From the NCBI GenBank assembly GCA_007922305.1, contig ML677333.1:15274676-15338675 (forward strand): a stretch of DNA of 64,000 nucleotides, in the 5' to 3' direction. Position numbers and translations under genes: made by a program. The stretch is from Dermatemys mawii. Its lineage: Eukaryota > Chordata > Testudines > Dermatemydidae. Position 1 is the first letter of the stretch. Each line of letters opens with the position of its first letter. The notes below the pieces were generated by a model. It saw only the letters and a list, made by a program, of their open reading frames with translations. It searched no databases and was not told where the DNA came from. Below are positions 59,972 through 64,000 of this stretch, one piece after another.

Positions 59972-61012
59972 CTTGATAATATCAAAAGTGGCTCATAACC
60001 AGGAGTTCCGACTTCAGGGAAGACTGTAAAGAAACAGGACACAAACCTCAAACTGGGTGTGTATTCTAAACTTAGACTCACCAACCAAATATCAAGTGTA
60101 AATTCATCAAGCATTACAACAGCCTTAACTTCACAAACCATCCCCTTGGGTATTCACACTAAGGCAAGCTTGTCTTTGTGATAGAGGGTCCCTGACACCA
60201 AAAATATTCAGGTTACTCCCAGTCCCAAAGGACCGGTCCCTTATTCCAGGTCAATTGTACCTGAGATCTCACATCACAGGGAACATTTGTAGCTAATCCT
60301 ATAATAAACTAAGTAAAGAGTTATTAACTAAGAAAAATGAAATGAGTTATTTACAAGATTAAACCAGGTAAACATACACACACAAATGAATTACAGTCTT
60401 AAGTTCCAAAAGGTAATAGAAACTGCTGTGATATGCAAGGTTTCTATGTCCTCTGCAGTTAACCCAAGCCAAGCAATTTGGGGATCCTTTACTTATGCTT
60501 AGAAATATTGCCCACTCCATATTCCAAGCAGCTTAATGATACAGTTCCATCTGATCAGGGTTTTTTACTCCCTTCTTCCAGAGTTCAAACTGATGGAACA
60601 AGTGTTGGCTCCTGTCTCTTCTTCATGAGTATGTGTGGGGGCAATCAACAAAGTATTTTTCCCTTGATGTTTCACAATGACTCATTTGGTTTCAGTGGGT
60701 CTTGTGTGCAGAACAAACACTTTACATTAATTAATGCTTCTTTCCTGGTTGGTGAGTTACAGATGTTTCCAACCAAACACACAATATAGCTTTATTCCAT
60801 GAGTTACTGATGCTATAAGAGTTTTCAGTACATATAGCATCCTACAAGCATTTTATCAAGTTTAAACACTAAACATGCTTATCAATTTAATATCTATTTT
60901 AACAGTGCTAACACACAGGTAAACCAGACTGATTTCCAGCTATACATTTGTCAGTGTTCACTGAAGCCTAAAGGCCTTGGTATGAACTGGCACCTGGTCT
61001 GTCAGTGCCACA
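59972..61012 (-). mobile_element. LTR-like insertion in the RTE reverse transcriptase region
   Basis: The RTE reading stops after FTNYSKVLD (59971) and resumes near 61013-61020, so about 1.04 kb is foreign. On the minus strand it starts TGTGGCACTGACAGACCAGG, a TG start as in LTRs. I could not find a matching duplication at the left junction, so ends and class are uncertain. The 103-codon frame at 60478-60789 is not recognised. Confidence 0.45.
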
Positions 61013-61349
61013 GATGTCATCCAACATTATTGTCTCTGGAAGATACTGGCAGACATGGGAATTCCAGAGCAACTCATTGCAAGTCTCTACTATCAATAAG
61101 AAACCATGGAGCAAACAATAGCAGGTTACAGCAAGTGGTTTTTCATTAGGCAGAGTGTGAAACAAGGATATATTCTGTCCCCAAGACTTTTCAACATGTA
61201 ACAGAATTTTATTATGACACAAGGCCTAGGAGGTTTTGATAAAATGGAAGGAGCTGGGATTTCTTGCTGCAATGAATATTGGAATAGGTTGGAGAGGCAT
61301 AGGAGCTATTCTTGAGTGTGTCAAAAATGAAATGCATGTATATTGACAT

Positions 61350-62460
61350 GATCAGTAATTACATGATGCAAGTGGACAACACTGTGTCACTCTGTACCAC
61401 CATATTCAGTCCTTTTACAGAACTATGATACATTTTCTACAAAGTAGAAAACATTTGAAAACTCGTGATATGCTGATTACTATTGTTCCGATAAAATTTA
61501 TGTGGCAACATTGCATGTAAAGTTATAGGATTCCTCTATTTGATATTTCTAGACATATTCCAAGTCAGAGGGAGCTGCCACAAACCAGTTCCCCAGAGAC
61601 AAAATGCTAGCCAGTGACTCAGCCAGGTGTCAGCAAAATCAAATGAACCATCACACCTGGTTAAATGGTCATTCTTTGGCAGGAAGGAGGATGTGGATAA
61701 AAATTTACATCTTGACAAAGAAACACCTGGGGTTTCCTATCCACCCAGACTTTCCATCTCCTGAACCTCAGCTGGAGATGATTCTCAAAGAAGAGAAAGA
61801 GCTATAAAGAGGAGAGAGGAGACACCCCAATTTATGCCTCTTTTCTCTCTACTCACGGCATCCACAGCACTTGAAAAGTAAAGGAAGCAGGACTGAGGGA
61901 GGGATCGTGACTGCAAGATTCAGCCAATAAGACTGATGAAACGTGGTGAGAGAGACCTTTGCTTTGAATTCACTCTAGCTTATTAAGTTTGGCATTAGCT
62001 ACAATTTACTTTTATTTTCTTGTACCAATTCTGACTCTTGTGCTTCATTACTTGTAATCACTTCAAGTCTATTTTTCTGTATTTAATACACATTTTTATT
62101 GTTTTATATAGGCCAACATGTTTGATTGAAGTGTTTGGGAAGCGCCATTTGGGATAACAGGATTTGTACATATCATTTTCTATTAATAAAATGACAGACT
62201 TTATATGAGTGTGTATTGTCTAGGAGAGTGCTGAGTAGTACAAGATACACATTTCAGGGAGAATGTCTGGGACTGGAGATTTGCTGGTGTTGCTCTTCAG
62301 CGTAATTCAAGGGTGGATGGTTGCATACTACTCTTGCAGCATGACTGGGAGTAATTTACATGCTGGAGGCCATGTGTGAGGAAATCAGAAATGGCAACTC
62401 TCACAGTGAAAAAGTGTAAAAGGCACCCCAGGTTGGAGAACTGAGGGGACACCACTGTTC
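61350..62460 (+). mobile_element. Second LTR-like insertion in the RTE copy
   Basis: Between the reverse transcriptase (ending near 61225-61330) and the C-terminal RTE reading (from about 62480) lies about 1.1 kb with an ATTAATAAAATGAC poly(A)-like site at 62183-62196 and the words GGAGAGTGCTGAGTAGTACAAG. I recall this as the 3' half of a turtle LTR family. The boundaries are approximate and no duplication was identified. Confidence 0.4.
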
Positions 62461-62617
62461 ATCAGTCCAGATTGCACCCTGGATAAAATTAATGGTCAAG
62501 CCGTAGAGGTAGTAGATGAACTTAATTATCTGCATTTATATATGTACAAGGAGGGTGCTCCAAAGAAATCAAAAGAAGACTGAGAGGGCTTACTAAAGTG
62601 TGGAAAAACTGATATCT

Positions 62618-62916
62618 CAGTCCTGGTCTACACTCGGGGATGGGGATCAATCTAAGATACACAATGTCAGCTATGAGAAGAGCATAGCTGAAGTTGACAT
62701 AGTTAGATCGACTTACCACAGCATCTTCACGGCGGTGAGTTGATTGCTGCCACTCCCCTGTCGACTCCACCTATGCCTCTCACAGTGGTGGAGTACAGGA
62801 GTCAACAAGAGAGTGCTCGGGGATTGATGTATCACATCTAGACTAGACGTGATAAATTGACCTCTGATTGATTGATCTCACAGCGTCGATCCCTGCTGTA
62901 GTGTAGACCTGCCTTC
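62618..62916. mobile_element. hAT-like MITE in the RTE 3' region
   Basis: The left end CAGTCCTGGTCTACACT and right end AGTGTAGACCTGCCTTC form an imperfect inverted repeat. The interior TTGATCTCACAGCGTCGATCCC and GTTAGATCGACTTACCAC is typical of a family I know from reptiles. RTE reading resumes after it. Confidence 0.65.
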
Positions 62917-63370
62917 CATGACTGAAGGTTTGACTGATGAAAAACTTATTTTTTTTATAGCAATTTATGAATGTGAATTCTGGGACACTAACACTGCTGG
63001 CAAGAAGAAAACTGAAGTCTTTGAGATGTGGGATTGGAGAAGACTCTTGCATATCTCCTGGATGAAAAAGAAGATAAACACTTATATTATAAATATTATT
63101 AGAGAGATGCAGATTCTGCTTTCAGAATCAACAGGATAAAACTGATGTACTTTTGTTCACAACAGATGTAGAGATGGAAATACCCTAGAGAAAGTTACCA
63201 TGGAAAGGAATCGTGATAGGTCATCATAGTAGGGGATGACCAGTGAGGAGATGGATAGATGGTGTGTGGCAGATCACAGGGAGGTCAGCTTCTCAGTGTG
63301 CAAAGTTAGTGATGGATCGAGAAGACTTCAGAAAATTCTGCTATGATGTCAACAGCATTCAGACATAAAT

Positions 63371-64000
63371 AGATGAACTTTACTTTCTTAATATCTAATG
63401 TTATCGGTAGATCTGATCAAAATAAAACCCTGGATCTGAATATGCTCAAAGTTTAGGGAAGTTAAAATTCAAATTTAAATGTTATGCCTGATCCCCCTCT
63501 GTGTAAAAAGTCAAACTGAAACTCTAGATCCAAACACCCACATCCTTTGTGTGTATCTGAACTTGAGCTTTACAGCTCAGGCCCATCTCTAGTTAACATC
63601 ATCATCTGTTCAGGGAATGTTGTGTATGAAATCACTCTTGGAATATGAAACAAAGTCAGAAGAAAATTATTATTTTAAATAAATCTGGCAAGAAATAAAT
63701 TGTTCCTGACCTGTTTCTATTAGGGAGCTCAAACTTGATTAATTCTTGGCCTGGATATGCTTTTACCTCCGGCAATTACATGCCACTATTACAGTGATTA
63801 TTTTATAAAAGCTAATAAACACTATCTGGAGTTAATATTTGCTCCCAAGGAAAGTTTGCCAAGAGCTTAGAAGAAGTTTACAGAAGATTTTGCCCATTAG
63901 ATTTGTGTACAACATTTGAAATGCCAAAATCCTTTTAGCATCATTAATCACAAAAATGCAATGTAAAAACAGTTGTACCTAATAAAGCTGTAATCTGATA
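63371..64000. other. No recognised feature
   Basis: AT-rich sequence to the window end. No gene or clear repeat. Confidence 0.3.

Larger units (their letters stand above)
58526..63370 (+). pseudogene. RTE-clade LINE remnant, broken by three insertions
   Basis: Pieces in order along the plus strand start with an endonuclease-like segment with FVIGGLNVNVG (near 58590; the family has a GDxN motif) and a later VEQ/basic linker. The start of the reverse transcriptase follows (LEEVVSAIIKMEHRKAPDSKG near 59535, PLPKRGDITECSND near 59715, FTNYSKVLD near 59945). After an insertion come DMGIPEQLIASL (near 61056) and VKQGYILSPRLFNM (near 61153). After a second comes INGQAVEVVDELNYL (near 62490). After a third come FEMWDWRRLLHISW (near 63017) and a C-terminal segment to about 63367. 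The frame is full of stops and shifts. The order and blocks fit RTE (BovB-like) elements. Dead copy. Confidence 0.7.

Noticed and set aside
1..64000. CRISPR arrays, rRNA or tRNA genes, bacterial operons
   Set aside because: No spaced direct-repeat array, no intact cloverleaf apart from decayed SINE heads, and no closely packed long frames.

Overview
The window looks like repeat-rich, mostly non-coding vertebrate DNA, most likely from a turtle (at least a non-avian, non-squamate reptile). The basis is the repeat mix: CR1 LINE pieces in both orientations, tRNA-headed SINEs ending in a CTCAGTTTCC-type tail, many hAT-like MITEs with 8-bp target duplications, a mariner-like MITE, LTR blocks of types I associate with turtle genomes, and no dense host gene structure. 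No rRNA, tRNA gene, CRISPR array or bacterial-type operon was seen. The species call rests on recognition of repeat styles, not on a search.

Layout. 0-3.3 kb: a nearly intact intron-less transposase-like gene (560-2905). It is split in frame by a 653-bp LTR-like insertion with a 4-bp target duplication, and four identical 10-bp sites lie upstream. 4.5-10.5 kb: CR1 and SINE remnants, a 533-bp near-perfect hairpin element and a hAT unit with inverted ends and a transposase remnant. 10.5-18.2 kb: mostly unassigned DNA, one possible host exon (14613-14753) and a second copy of the LTR-like element (15224-15882). 18.2-25.3 kb: a GC-rich 1.7-kb unit with terminal inverted repeats and a 10-bp target duplication, a hAT MITE with a perfect 8-bp duplication, an interrupted SINE and a CR1 3' region that itself hosts a MITE. 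25.3-47.7 kb: sparse old repeats, a mariner-like MITE, more hAT MITEs and a 0.3-kb direct duplication 1.2 kb apart. 47.7-49.8 kb: a long but decayed CR1 copy. 51-54.8 kb: an interrupted SINE and two more MITEs. 56.4-57.8 kb: a fold-back LTR-derived unit bounded by a 5-bp duplication. 58.2-63.4 kb: an RTE-clade LINE broken by three later insertions.

The strongest leads are five. (1) The split transposase gene has an exactly recoverable empty site and an upstream cluster of four ATGATGCAAT sites matching the C/EBP-ATF (amino-acid response) element. (2) At 56439-57794 both outer ends are the same LTR end, and the whole palindromic unit has one target duplication. (3) The hairpin element at 7793-8325 has an 18-nt loop. 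(4) At least three SINE copies are interrupted at the same internal point. (5) A strong splice-acceptor-like tract precedes a 46-codon open frame at 14613. All family names below are from pattern recognition; none was checked against a database.
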